Source: JBMDXB01 sp048594885
GTDB taxonomy: Bacteria > Acidobacteriota > Vicinamibacteria > Vicinamibacterales > 2-12-FULL-66-21
DNA: 64,000 bases
Direction: 5' to 3'
NCBI GenBank assembly: GCA_048594885.1
Contig: JBMDXB010000162.1
Location: 27,309-91,308 of the forward strand
The translations under genes and the position numbers were made by a program. Shown here in pieces: positions 16,912-24,530 of this stretch. How positions within the stretch are numbered: position 1 is the stretch's first letter; each line of letters opens with the position of its first letter. The notes under the pieces are model-generated. The model was not told the origin of the DNA, searched no databases, and saw nothing but the letters and a program-made list of their open reading frames with translations.

Positions 16912-18108
16912 TCAGCGCGAAGCGGTCCGCTCCCTTGTGTCCGGTTTGAACAGCAGCGCGAACAGGACCAGCACGACGGCGGCCGCCCCGGCGGGGATCA
17001 GCCAGATCGTCTGCCAGTCGTGCACCTGATCCTGCACAAACCGCTGCGCCACCCATCCCGACACCAGCGAGCCGATGAACATGCCCACACCCAGCGTCAC
17101 GAACGCGATGAATCCCTGAGCGGCCGCGCGGAGGTCGCCGGGCGCCTTCTGGTCCATGTAGATCTGGCCGGTGACGAAGAAGAAGTCGTAGCAGATGCCG
17201 TGGAGCAGGATGCCGATGAAGAGCATCCACACGCCAGGCCCGGGATCGCCGTACGCGAAGAGCACGTAGCGAAGCGTCCAGGCGAGCATGCCCGTAATCA
17301 GCATCCACTTCACGCCGAGGCGGACGAAGAACCACGGCATCACGATCATGAAGCCGATTTCCGACCACTGACCGAGCGTCATCTTGCTGGTCGGGTTCGT
17401 GACGCCGATCTCGCTCAGGAACGGATTCGCCCACGCGTAGTAGAAGCTGAGGGGAATGCAGATGAGGAACGAAGCGACGACGAAGATCGCGAACGATCGC
17501 TCCTTCATCAACTTCAGCGCATCGAGGCCGAGCACGTCGCGAGCCGTGATGGCGTGTCCGAGCTTGGCCGGCGGCGTGTGCGGCAGCGTCAGACAGTAGA
17601 GGCCGAGGACGACCGACGCGACCGCGGCCGACTGGAACATCCCCGCCGTGCGCCCGTATCCGAGCAGGTCGATCACGTAGCCGGCGACGATCCACCCGAT
17701 GGTGCCGAGCACGCGGACGCGCGGAAACTCCGCCTCCGGCTTCTTCATGTTGTGGAACGAGATCGAATTCGTCAACGCCAGCGTTGGCATGTAGAACAGC
17801 GTGTAGGCGATGAGCACCGGGTAGAACGTGTCGAAGCTGGTCAGCGTGGAGACGAGCAGCAGGAGCAGGCCGCCGCCGACGTGCAGCGCCGCCAGCATGC
17901 GCTCGGTCGCGAAGAAGCGATCGGCGACCATGCCGACGAAAAACGGCGAGATCATCGCCGCCAGCGCCGTCGATCCGTACGCCAGGCCGATCTGCTGGCC
18001 CTCGAACTTCAGCGTTTCATTGAGGTACGTCCCCATGGCGACGTACCACGACCCCCAGACGAAGTACTGGAGGAACATCATGATCGAAAGCTTGACGCGT
18101 ACGCTCAT
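16912..18108 (-). CDS. MFS transporter, nucleoside:H+ symporter type
   Basis: A 398-residue inner-membrane protein with about 12 TM helices and almost no soluble tail. The N-terminus (VKLSIMMFLQYFVWGSWYVAMGTYL) and the segments YGSTALAAMISPFFVGMVADRFF and RVLGTIGWIVAGYVIDLLG fit the nucleoside:H+ symporter branch (NupG/XapB-like) of the major facilitator superfamily. In Acidobacteriota and Bacteroidota such proteins are often placed with sugar catabolism genes, so the real substrate may be a sugar. The start ATG is directly followed upstream by repeat copy 3. It is convergent with the VWFA gene at 15015. Confidence 0.88.
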   Translation of the reverse strand: MSVRVKLSIMMFLQYFVWGSWYVAMGTYLNETLKFEGQQIGLAYGSTALAAMISPFFVGMVADRFFATERMLAALHVGGGLLLLLVSTLTSFDTFYPVLIAYTLFYMPTLALTNSISFHNMKKPEAEFPRVRVLGTIGWIVAGYVIDLLGYGRTAGMFQSAAVASVVLGLYCLTLPHTPPAKLGHAITARDVLGLDALKLMKERSFAIFVVASFLICIPLSFYYAWANPFLSEIGVTNPTSKMTLGQWSEIGFMIVMPWFFVRLGVKWMLITGMLAWTLRYVLFAYGDPGPGVWMLFIGILLHGICYDFFFVTGQIYMDQKAPGDLRAAAQGFIAFVTLGVGMFIGSLVSGWVAQRFVQDQVHDWQTIWLIPAGAAAVVLVLFALLFKPDTRERTASR

Positions 18109-18127
18109 TTATGCAGGTCCTCCGCTT

Positions 18128-18261
18128 GGTACACAGCGTTCGAACACGGAAGACACGGAGGGCACGGAGGGACGGAGGGCACGGAGCCAGTGTTCTCAGT
18201 CGTCGAAAGACCAAACTGCTCCGTGTGCTCCGTGTCCTCCGTGTTGAAACGCTGTGGATCC
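18128..18261. repeat. CACGGAG-rich inverted repeat, copy 3
   Basis: The left end GGTACACAGCGTTCGAACACGG faces the right end CCGTGTTGAAACGCTGTGG. Units of ACACGGAGG and GCACGGAGG on the left face CTCCGTG units on the right. The centre has AAAGACCAAACTGCTCCGTG, shared with copy 2. It lies between two minus-strand genes, upstream of the MFS gene. Confidence 0.85.
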
Positions 18262-18296
18262 GTTGCGATGGAAGTGTATGTCATCTGCCGGCGATT

Positions 18297-20339
18297 TCAA
18301 CGCTCGACGCGCAGCGGCACGAAGCGCCGCGCGGACGATCCGCCGGCGTCGACGGTGAGCTCGATGGTGTAATCGCCGGGCGACAGCGGGGCGAGCCGCA
18401 GATCGGCCACGAGCCAGCGGCTGCCGTTCTCGTCGCGGATCGCCGCGTTGACGGGAACGGCCATCGGGTTGCCGGCGCGATCGAGGATGCGCGCGGCAGG
18501 CGACGTGGCCGCCGGCGCCACGGGCGCCTCGAAGCGCGCGACTTCCGTGCGCCACCAGAAGAACGACGCGACCGGATTCTGCCGATCGGCCGAGCGGAAT
18601 GCGATCGGCTCCCCGATCGGCGACGCTCCAATCGCGGCGCGCGTCGTCTCGAGCAGGGGCGCGGCACCGGCCGCCGGCCGGAGGCGTACGGAGATCTCAT
18701 AGTCGCCGGATGTGGCGCCCATGACCGGCACGCGCGCGAGGAAACTGCGGCCGCCGGGCCCGATCGTCGCGCGGCCTGTGCCCGCCGCCGTGCCCTGCGG
18801 GCCGGTGACCAGGATCTGCGCATCGGCGCCCTGGCGCCATTCCGTCGCCTTCGCCGCTGCGGCGCTCAGCTCGCCGGTGACGTGCAGCTCCGAGCGCGCG
18901 GCGTCGAACGATGCGTGCAGGAAAAACGCCGTCGAAGGCGCGATGCGCGCCAGCCGCCCGAGCGCCTCGGTCCGATCGACGGTCGCGGGATCGCGCGGCG
19001 CGGGGGTGGCGGCGGCCGCGGCGCGTGCCTCGTTCATCGCTTTCAGATCCGCGGCAGTCCACGCGCGGTAGCCTTTGCGCGCGCGCACCTCCACGCCGGG
19101 CCGCGTCACCTTGACCCTGATCGTTCGGTACCCGCCGTCGCTTTTCGTGTTCGTCGAGTAGTAGGCGAGCAGGTAATAGCCCGAGATGTCATCGACGACC
19201 CGCTGCAGCGCGCCGGCGACGTCGTTGGTGCGCACGATGGCGTTGCCGTCGGTGTTCGCTGAGAGCGTTTGCAGCGTCTCGACGTGGCTCATGCCGAGAT
19301 CGCCGGGCCGGCGCACGGGCGACCGCGGCTCATCGACGCGGAGTCCGCCCGGATCCACCGTGTAAAAGCTCACATTGTTGCGGTTCGCATCGTCGATGAG
19401 ATCCTGGTACGTCCGCTGGTTGTCGAGCGCGGCGGCCGCGCGCAGGTGACGGTCGCACTCGTCGGTGTCGACGTTGTAGGCGTTGGGGTTCTTGGTTCCG
19501 AGGCGGCCGCCAGGCCCGATGCGGACCTGCGGCGGATTCTTCGCGCCAATGCTCGAGAGCGCATTGCTTTCGCGCACCAGCGGCCAGCCTTCGCTGACGA
19601 GCACCATGTGCGTGCGCGCCTCGCGGCGCGCTCCGATCGACTGCACCAGCTCGCGGAGCACGCCGAACGTGAACGCCTCGCGGCGGCGGTGAATCAGCTG
19701 CCACGCAATCGCAGAGATCGCGCACTGTCCGGTCGATGGGTAGCACACGGTGTACATCTTCTCGATCGGATCGAGGTGTTGAACGTCGTTGCAGTCGCGG
19801 AGCTTCGTGCCCCAGCGCCGCTCCTGCAGCAGGCCGTTGCGCAGGACGTCGGTGTTCCGGCCGAGAATCAGGTCGCGGAAATCCATCTGCGGCATCATCA
19901 GGCCGATGAGATCCGAGGGGCCGATGAGGCTGTCGATGAGCCGCACGAGCGGCATCGGCGTCTGCATCGAGTTCTCTTCGAGGACGTGAAACGCGTCGAG
20001 AAACAGGACGAAGACGCGATTGCGTGGATCGGCGGCGAGCTCCAGCGCGGCCGCAGTACTGCTCGGATTCACAGCCGGCGCGGACTGCGGCGCGTCGACG
20101 CGGATGTACTCGAACTGATCGATCTTCTGCGCGACGCCGTCTTCGAGCAGCTCGAAGTCGGCGGCCCTCAGATCCGTGATGGGTTTGCCGTCCTTCAGAA
20201 CGTGGACGTCGACGCGTACGAGATTCGCTTCCGTGCGGAACACCTGGCGCTTCGCAGCAGGCTCCTGCGGCGGTGCGGTCTGCGCCGACAAGACAACCGC
20301 GGCCACCGACGCGAGCAGCGCGAGTGCGGTCCGCTTCAC
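18297..20339 (-). CDS. VWFA-related acidobacterial exported protein (tandem paralogue 2)
   Basis: A 680-residue exported protein starting with a clean signal peptide (VKRTALALLASVAAVVLSAQT). The VWFA-related domain follows: NLVRVDVHVLKDGKPITDL, DFELLEDGVAQKIDQFEY, RVFVLFLDAFHVLEENSM, SDLIGLMMPQMDFRDLILGR, THMVLVSEGWPL, and SGYYLLAYYS. A C-terminal beta-rich region ends in GDYTIELTVDAGGSSARRFVPLRVER. The metal site DxSxS is replaced by DAFH. It is a tandem duplicate of the upstream gene, with long identical stretches (for example YRAWTAADLKAMNEARA versus YRAWTAEDLKAINAARA). GTG 20339 overlaps the upstream stop by 4 bases (GTGA), so the two are translationally coupled. The longer open frame into the upstream gene is an artefact of shared frame use. 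Confidence 0.87.
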   Translation of the reverse strand: MKRTALALLASVAAVVLSAQTAPPQEPAAKRQVFRTEANLVRVDVHVLKDGKPITDLRAADFELLEDGVAQKIDQFEYIRVDAPQSAPAVNPSSTAAALELAADPRNRVFVLFLDAFHVLEENSMQTPMPLVRLIDSLIGPSDLIGLMMPQMDFRDLILGRNTDVLRNGLLQERRWGTKLRDCNDVQHLDPIEKMYTVCYPSTGQCAISAIAWQLIHRRREAFTFGVLRELVQSIGARREARTHMVLVSEGWPLVRESNALSSIGAKNPPQVRIGPGGRLGTKNPNAYNVDTDECDRHLRAAAALDNQRTYQDLIDDANRNNVSFYTVDPGGLRVDEPRSPVRRPGDLGMSHVETLQTLSANTDGNAIVRTNDVAGALQRVVDDISGYYLLAYYSTNTKSDGGYRTIRVKVTRPGVEVRARKGYRAWTAADLKAMNEARAAAAATPAPRDPATVDRTEALGRLARIAPSTAFFLHASFDAARSELHVTGELSAAAAKATEWRQGADAQILVTGPQGTAAGTGRATIGPGGRSFLARVPVMGATSGDYEISVRLRPAAGAAPLLETTRAAIGASPIGEPIAFRSADRQNPVASFFWWRTEVARFEAPVAPAATSPAARILDRAGNPMAVPVNAAIRDENGSRWLVADLRLAPLSPGDYTIELTVDAGGSSARRFVPLRVER

Positions 20340-22402
20340 CGTTCGACTCGCAAGGGCGCGTAGCGGCGGATGGTGGTACCCGCGGTCGTCGCGGCCAGCT
20401 CCAGGAGGTAATCGCCGGGCGAGAGCGGCGCCAGCTTCAGCTCGGCCACCAGCCAGCGGCTGCCGTTCTCGTCGCGGATCGATGCCGTCACCGGGACCGC
20501 CGTGGGATTGCCGACGCGATCGAGGACACGCGCTGCGGGCGTTTCGGCGTCCGTCGAGACTGGCGCCTCGAAGCGAGCCGTCTCCGTGCGCCACCAGAAG
20601 AAGGATGCGACCGGATTCTGCCTGTCTGGCGACCGGAACGCGATGGGCTCCCCGATGCCGGGTCGCGCGGTCGGCACGCGCGCCGTCTCGAGCCACGCCG
20701 TCGTCCCGGAGGCCGGCTTCACCCGCACCGCGACATCGTAGTCGCCGGCCGACGCTCGCGTGACCGGCACTCGCGCGAGGAAACTGCGGCCGCCTTCGGC
20801 GATCGCCGCACGTCCCGAACCGGCAGGGGATCCGTCGGGCCCTGTGACCATGATCTGCGCGTCGCCGCCCTGGCGCCACTCGGCGGATTTCGACGCCGCT
20901 GCGCTGAGCTCGCCTGTAACGTACAGCTCCGATTTCAGCGGGTCGAGCGATGTGTGCAGGAAGAAGACGGTCGATGGCGCGATGCGCGCGAGTCGGCCGA
21001 GCGCGTCGGCGCGATCGGCCGTCGCCGGATCCCGCACCGCTGGAGCCGCCGCCACTGCGCGAGCAGCGTTTATCGCCTTCAGATCCTCAGCGGTCCACGC
21101 GCGGTAGCCCTTGCGCGCGCGTACCTCCACGCCGGGCCGCGTGACTCTGACCTTGATCGATCGATACCCGCCGTCCGCCTTCGTGTTCGTCGAGTAGTAG
21201 CCGAGCAGGTAATAGCCGGAGATGTCGTCGACGGCGCGCTGCAGCCCTCCGGCGAGATCGTTCGTGCGGATGATCGCGTTGCCGTCGGTGTTGTCCGCCA
21301 GGACCTGCAGCGTCTCGACGTGGCGCATGCCGAAATCGCCGGGCCTCCTGACGGGCGAGCGCGGCTCGTCGACGCGCAGGCCGCCGGGATCCACCGCGTA
21401 GAAGCTGACGTTGTTCCGGTTCGCGTCTGCGATGAGATCCTGGTACGTGCGCTGGTTGTCGAGCGTCGCGGCCGCCCGGAGGTGCCGGTCGCACTCGTCG
21501 GTGTCGACGTTGTAGCTGTTCGGGTTCTTCGTCCCCAGCCGCCCGCCGGGTTGGATGCGCACCTTCGGCGGATCGGCGGCGACGCTCGCCAGCCCGTCGT
21601 CCTCGCGCCGCAGCGGCCAGCCCTCGCTGACGAGGACGATGTGGGTCCGTGCCTCGCGCCTCGCGCCGATCGACCGCACCAGTTCACGGAGCGCGCCCAG
21701 CGTGAACGCCTCGCGGCGGCGGTTGATCAGTTCCATTGCCAAGGGTGAGATCTGGCAGACCGGCGGCGGCGCCGGCGGTGGATAGCACACCGTGTACTTG
21801 TTCTCGATCTCGTCCAGGTACTGGACGTCGTTGCAGTGGCGGACGCGCTTTCCCCAGCGTCCGTTCGCGAGCAGCGCGTTGCGCAGCACGTCGGTGTTCC
21901 GGCCGAGAATCAGATCGCGAAAAGCCATCTGCGGCGTCATCAATCCGATGAGATCGGACGGTCCGATGAGGCTGTCGATCAGGCGGACCAACGCGATCGG
22001 CGTCTGCATCGAGTGCTCTTCCAGCACGTGGTACGCGTCGAGAAACAGAATGAAGACGCGATTGCGCGGATCGGCGGCGGCGTCGAGCGCCGCAGCGCTG
22101 CTGCTCGGGTTGACGACGGCTCTGGCCTGCGGCGCAGCGGCGCGGATGTACTCGAACTGATCGACCGTCTGCCGCGCGCCGTCCTCGAGCAGCTCGAAGT
22201 CGGCGGCGGTCAGGTCGGTGATCGGCTTGCCGTCCTTCAGGACGTGGACGTCGACGCGGACGAGGTTCGCCTCGGTGCGGAAAATCTGGCGCGGCTGCGG
22301 TGCGGCGGTCTGTGCCGACAGCGCCGTCAGTCCGCAGACGACCGCCAGGGCGATCGCCCGAAAGGGGTCAGGTCTTGAATCATCGGAAAAGTGTGAATTC
22401 AA
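20336..22402 (-). CDS. VWFA-related acidobacterial exported protein (tandem paralogue 1), start inside a repeat
   Basis: A 688-residue VWFA-related protein almost co-linear with the downstream paralogue: RQIFRTEANLVRVDVHVLKD, DFELLEDGARQTVDQFEY, RVFILFLDAYHVLEEHSM, THIVLVSEGWPL, YYLLGYYSTNTKADGGYRS. Its first 14 residues (MNSHFSDDSRPDPF) are encoded by a palindromic element at 22364-22413, after which a signal-like stretch AIALAVVCGLTALSAQT begins. The only obvious start in frame is a TTG within the element; an alternative would be a CTG further in. So the native start seems to have been replaced when the element arrived. It lies 11 bp after the Gfo/Idh gene in the same direction. Confidence 0.82.
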   Translation of the reverse strand: MNSHFSDDSRPDPFRAIALAVVCGLTALSAQTAAPQPRQIFRTEANLVRVDVHVLKDGKPITDLTAADFELLEDGARQTVDQFEYIRAAAPQARAVVNPSSSAAALDAAADPRNRVFILFLDAYHVLEEHSMQTPIALVRLIDSLIGPSDLIGLMTPQMAFRDLILGRNTDVLRNALLANGRWGKRVRHCNDVQYLDEIENKYTVCYPPPAPPPVCQISPLAMELINRRREAFTLGALRELVRSIGARREARTHIVLVSEGWPLRREDDGLASVAADPPKVRIQPGGRLGTKNPNSYNVDTDECDRHLRAAATLDNQRTYQDLIADANRNNVSFYAVDPGGLRVDEPRSPVRRPGDFGMRHVETLQVLADNTDGNAIIRTNDLAGGLQRAVDDISGYYLLGYYSTNTKADGGYRSIKVRVTRPGVEVRARKGYRAWTAEDLKAINAARAVAAAPAVRDPATADRADALGRLARIAPSTVFFLHTSLDPLKSELYVTGELSAAASKSAEWRQGGDAQIMVTGPDGSPAGSGRAAIAEGGRSFLARVPVTRASAGDYDVAVRVKPASGTTAWLETARVPTARPGIGEPIAFRSPDRQNPVASFFWWRTETARFEAPVSTDAETPAARVLDRVGNPTAVPVTASIRDENGSRWLVAELKLAPLSPGDYLLELAATTAGTTIRRYAPLRVER

Positions 22403-22413
22403 GACCTGACCCC
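22364..22413. repeat. GGGGTCAGGTCTTGAAT palindromic element
   Basis: The 17-nt arms at 22364-22380 and 22397-22413 are perfect inverted copies with a 16-nt loop. One arm abuts the stop codon of the Gfo/Idh gene; the other provides the first codons of the VWFA gene. The sequence type is reminiscent of short elements mobilised in trans by REP-associated tyrosine transposases. No such transposase is in this window. Confidence 0.88.
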
Positions 22414-24000
22414 CTAGGTGAGCTTCCAGCCGGCGCGGTAGTCACGTTTCAGGAACTGGTTCGGATCCGTCTCCTTGCCGCCGGATCCTTTGATCGTGTT
22501 CGTGACGCGCATGTTGGCGCCGTCGTAATGGATCTTGCCGCCGGCGCGGAGCGCGACGATGCCAAGGAGCATGACCTCGGTCAGCGGTCCGGCGTACTCG
22601 AACGGGCAGGAGATTTCCGCCTTGCCCCGAATCGCCTCGATCCAGTTCAGCTCGTGCTCCGACTCGCCGTGCGTGATACGCGGCAGCAACGCCTTCGGCT
22701 CGCCGACCGTCTCGTGCAGCGATTTCGGCAGCAGCCGCGGGTCGTGCCCGTAGGTGTGCTGCAGCATCTTCCCCTTCGTGCCTATATAGAGGATGGCGCC
22801 CTCGGGGTTGTACCGCTCGTCGCCCAACTCGTCGGCAAGCGGCGGCGTCAGGCCGCCGTCGTACCACGTCAGCTTCACGGCCGGCATGCTGCCGCGCGCC
22901 GGGAACTGATAGTGCGTCATCGTCGCGTGCGGGAAGCTGACGCCGTTGAAGGGAGTCGAGACCGTCTCGATGACGGTGGGATAGCCGAGGTCCAGCGCCC
23001 AAAACGGATGATCGACCAGATGCGCGCCCATGTCGCCGAGCGCGCCCTGCCCCCAGTCCACCCAGCCGCGCCAGTGGTGTGGATGATAGATCGGGTGATA
23101 TTCGACCATCGGCGCCACGCCGAGAAACAGGTCCCACGCGAGGCCCGCTGGCACCGGCGTGGTCTCCTGATGAAGCGCGGCGGCGGTCAGCGGACCGACG
23201 CGGCCTGACGGGAAGCGCAACGGACGCTGCTGGTCGGATGCGGCGGGCATCGGCGCCGGACGCGGAATCCCCTGCGGCCAGAAACCGAGCGGCCGATTCG
23301 TGAACACGTGGACCTCGCGCACGTCGCCGATCGCGCCGCCCCGGATGTACTCGTAGCCGGTACGCGCGCCGTCGCTCGAGTGTCCCTGGTTGCCCATCTG
23401 CGTCACGATCTTCTTGTTCTCTCTCGCCTTCTTCGCCAGGAACCGCGCTTCTTCCACCGACCAGCAGAGCGGCTTCTGCACGTAGACGTGCTTGCCGAGA
23501 TCCATCGCCGCGGTCGCGATCGCCGCGTGCATGTGATCGGGCGTGGCGATGACGACGGCGTCGATGTCCTTCTGCTTGTCGAGCATCTCGCGGTAGTCGC
23601 GGTATTTCTTCACCTTCGGCAACTGTTCGCCGACGAATCGTTTGAGGGCGGCGGCGTTGTCGATCGGCGCTCGGCGCGCGTTCGCCTGTTGCTGTGCTTT
23701 CGAGAGCGGACGCGGGCGCAGCGGGCTGGCCGCCTGCGGCGCCGCCGTCGCAGCTCGCTGCATGCCCTGAATCGCCGCCTCCATCATCCGGTCGTCGACA
23801 TCGCAGAACGCGACGATGTTCTGCGTCATCAGCCGGCGCGTGTTGCTCCCGCCCATGCCGCCGATGCCGACGGTCGCGATGTTGACAGTATCGCTCGGCG
23901 CCTGGAAGCCATGGCCGAGGACATGGCGCGGCACGATGGTGAGGCCCGCGCCGGCGATCGCCGCCGTCCTGACGAACGTGCGTCTGCTTGTGCTCATCAT
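22414..24000 (-). CDS. Tat-exported Gfo/Idh/MocA-family oxidoreductase
   Basis: A 528-residue protein with a twin-arginine signal (STSRRTFVRTAAIAGAGLTIV) and the nucleotide-binding motif VNIATVGIGGMGGSN, then DIDAVVIATPDHMHA and the motif VQKPLCW, where EKP is replaced by QKP. The C-terminal domain contains GALGDMGAHLVDHPFWAL. Exported Gfo/Idh/MocA proteins are expanded in Acidobacteriota and Planctomycetota and are thought to act on sugars with a tightly bound cofactor in the periplasm. An Ala/Pro/Gln-rich insert lies near residues 85-115. Two adjacent ATGs (24000 and 23997) follow an AAAGGA site; the second has the better spacing. The divergent padR gene starts 82 bp away. It may be co-transcribed with the VWFA pair downstream. 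Confidence 0.9.
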   Translation of the reverse strand: MMSTSRRTFVRTAAIAGAGLTIVPRHVLGHGFQAPSDTVNIATVGIGGMGGSNTRRLMTQNIVAFCDVDDRMMEAAIQGMQRAATAAPQAASPLRPRPLSKAQQQANARRAPIDNAAALKRFVGEQLPKVKKYRDYREMLDKQKDIDAVVIATPDHMHAAIATAAMDLGKHVYVQKPLCWSVEEARFLAKKARENKKIVTQMGNQGHSSDGARTGYEYIRGGAIGDVREVHVFTNRPLGFWPQGIPRPAPMPAASDQQRPLRFPSGRVGPLTAAALHQETTPVPAGLAWDLFLGVAPMVEYHPIYHPHHWRGWVDWGQGALGDMGAHLVDHPFWALDLGYPTVIETVSTPFNGVSFPHATMTHYQFPARGSMPAVKLTWYDGGLTPPLADELGDERYNPEGAILYIGTKGKMLQHTYGHDPRLLPKSLHETVGEPKALLPRITHGESEHELNWIEAIRGKAEISCPFEYAGPLTEVMLLGIVALRAGGKIHYDGANMRVTNTIKGSGGKETDPNQFLKRDYRAGWKLT

Positions 24001-24066
24001 GTGGTCCTTTCCCGACGGACAACTGTCGCGCGGATTATATGCCTTGTATCGGCCGGGCGCGTGATG

Positions 24067-24083
24067 TATGTTGTGCCCACATA
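24067..24083. promoter_or_regulatory. Candidate PadR operator (inverted repeat) upstream of padR-like gene
   Basis: TATGT at 24067-24071 faces ACATA at 24079-24083 across a 7-nt spacer. PadR regulators commonly bind ATGT/ACAT inverted repeats with a spacer of about 8 nt, so this is close but not exact. It abuts the start codon of the padR-like gene and sits in the divergent promoter region, so it could autoregulate that gene. Confidence 0.5.
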
Positions 24084-24427
24084 TGGTCATGAACGCGTTG
24101 GAGCGGGAGCTGAAACGCGGCAGCACCGAGCTGCTGATCCTGGCACTGCTCGAGGAACGCGAGCGCCACGGCTACGACCTCGCCCGCCTCATCGACGAAC
24201 GGTCGCGCGGCGCCATCAGCTTTCACGTCGCGTCGCTCTATCCCACGCTCTACCGGATGGAGGACCGCGGGCTGATCGAGGGGCGCTGGGTGGAGAAGGC
24301 GGGGCAGCGCCGCCGGCGCTATTACAGGCTGACGGCGGCCGGACGCAAGATGCTCGCGAGCCAGCGCAGCGTCTGGGAGAACTTCTTCGATGCGCTGAAC
24401 CGAGTCGCGCGCATCCGCCACGCGTAG
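24083..24427 (+). CDS. PadR-family transcriptional regulator (ADOP-associated type)
   Basis: A 114-residue winged-helix regulator. Characteristic segments are ELKRGSTELLILALLEERERHGYDLARLI, SFHVASLYPTLYRMEDRGLI, and RRRYYRLTAAGRKML, followed by a short C-terminal helix. PadR proteins repress their own and neighbouring genes until a ligand or cell-envelope stress relieves them. In Acidobacteriota a PadR subfamily is regularly encoded directly before ADOP permeases, which is the arrangement here (97-bp gap). ATG 24083 is part of the candidate operator; a second in-frame ATG is at 24089. An ATG-like extension upstream (24068) would read through the operator and is less likely. Confidence 0.9.
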   Translation: MVMNALERELKRGSTELLILALLEERERHGYDLARLIDERSRGAISFHVASLYPTLYRMEDRGLIEGRWVEKAGQRRRRYYRLTAAGRKMLASQRSVWENFFDALNRVARIRHA

Positions 24428-24437
24428 GCGGGGCTGT

Positions 24438-24520
24438 GGCGGAACTGAAGTTCCGCCCTACGTACGCCACGACCGTGAGTCACGCCGCCAATATCCGTAG
24501 GGAGGAACTTCAGTTCCGCC
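24438..24520. repeat. Pair of inverted REP elements (BIME-like) between padR and permease
   Basis: GGCGGAACTGAAGTTCCGCC followed by CTAC (24438-24461) faces GTAG followed by GGAGGAAC-TTCA-GTTCCGCC (24497-24520). Each is an 8-bp stem with a 4-nt loop, and both carry the GTAG head on the same side of the hairpin. The second has one mismatch in its stem. The two can also pair with each other. Confidence 0.88.
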
Positions 24521-24530
24521 GGAGATGACG

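Noticed and set aside
18297..20879. 860-residue version of the second VWFA protein
   Set aside because: Its first 180 residues overlap the upstream paralogue in another frame and are low-complexity Arg-rich; the GTG at 20339 begins a proper signal peptide.
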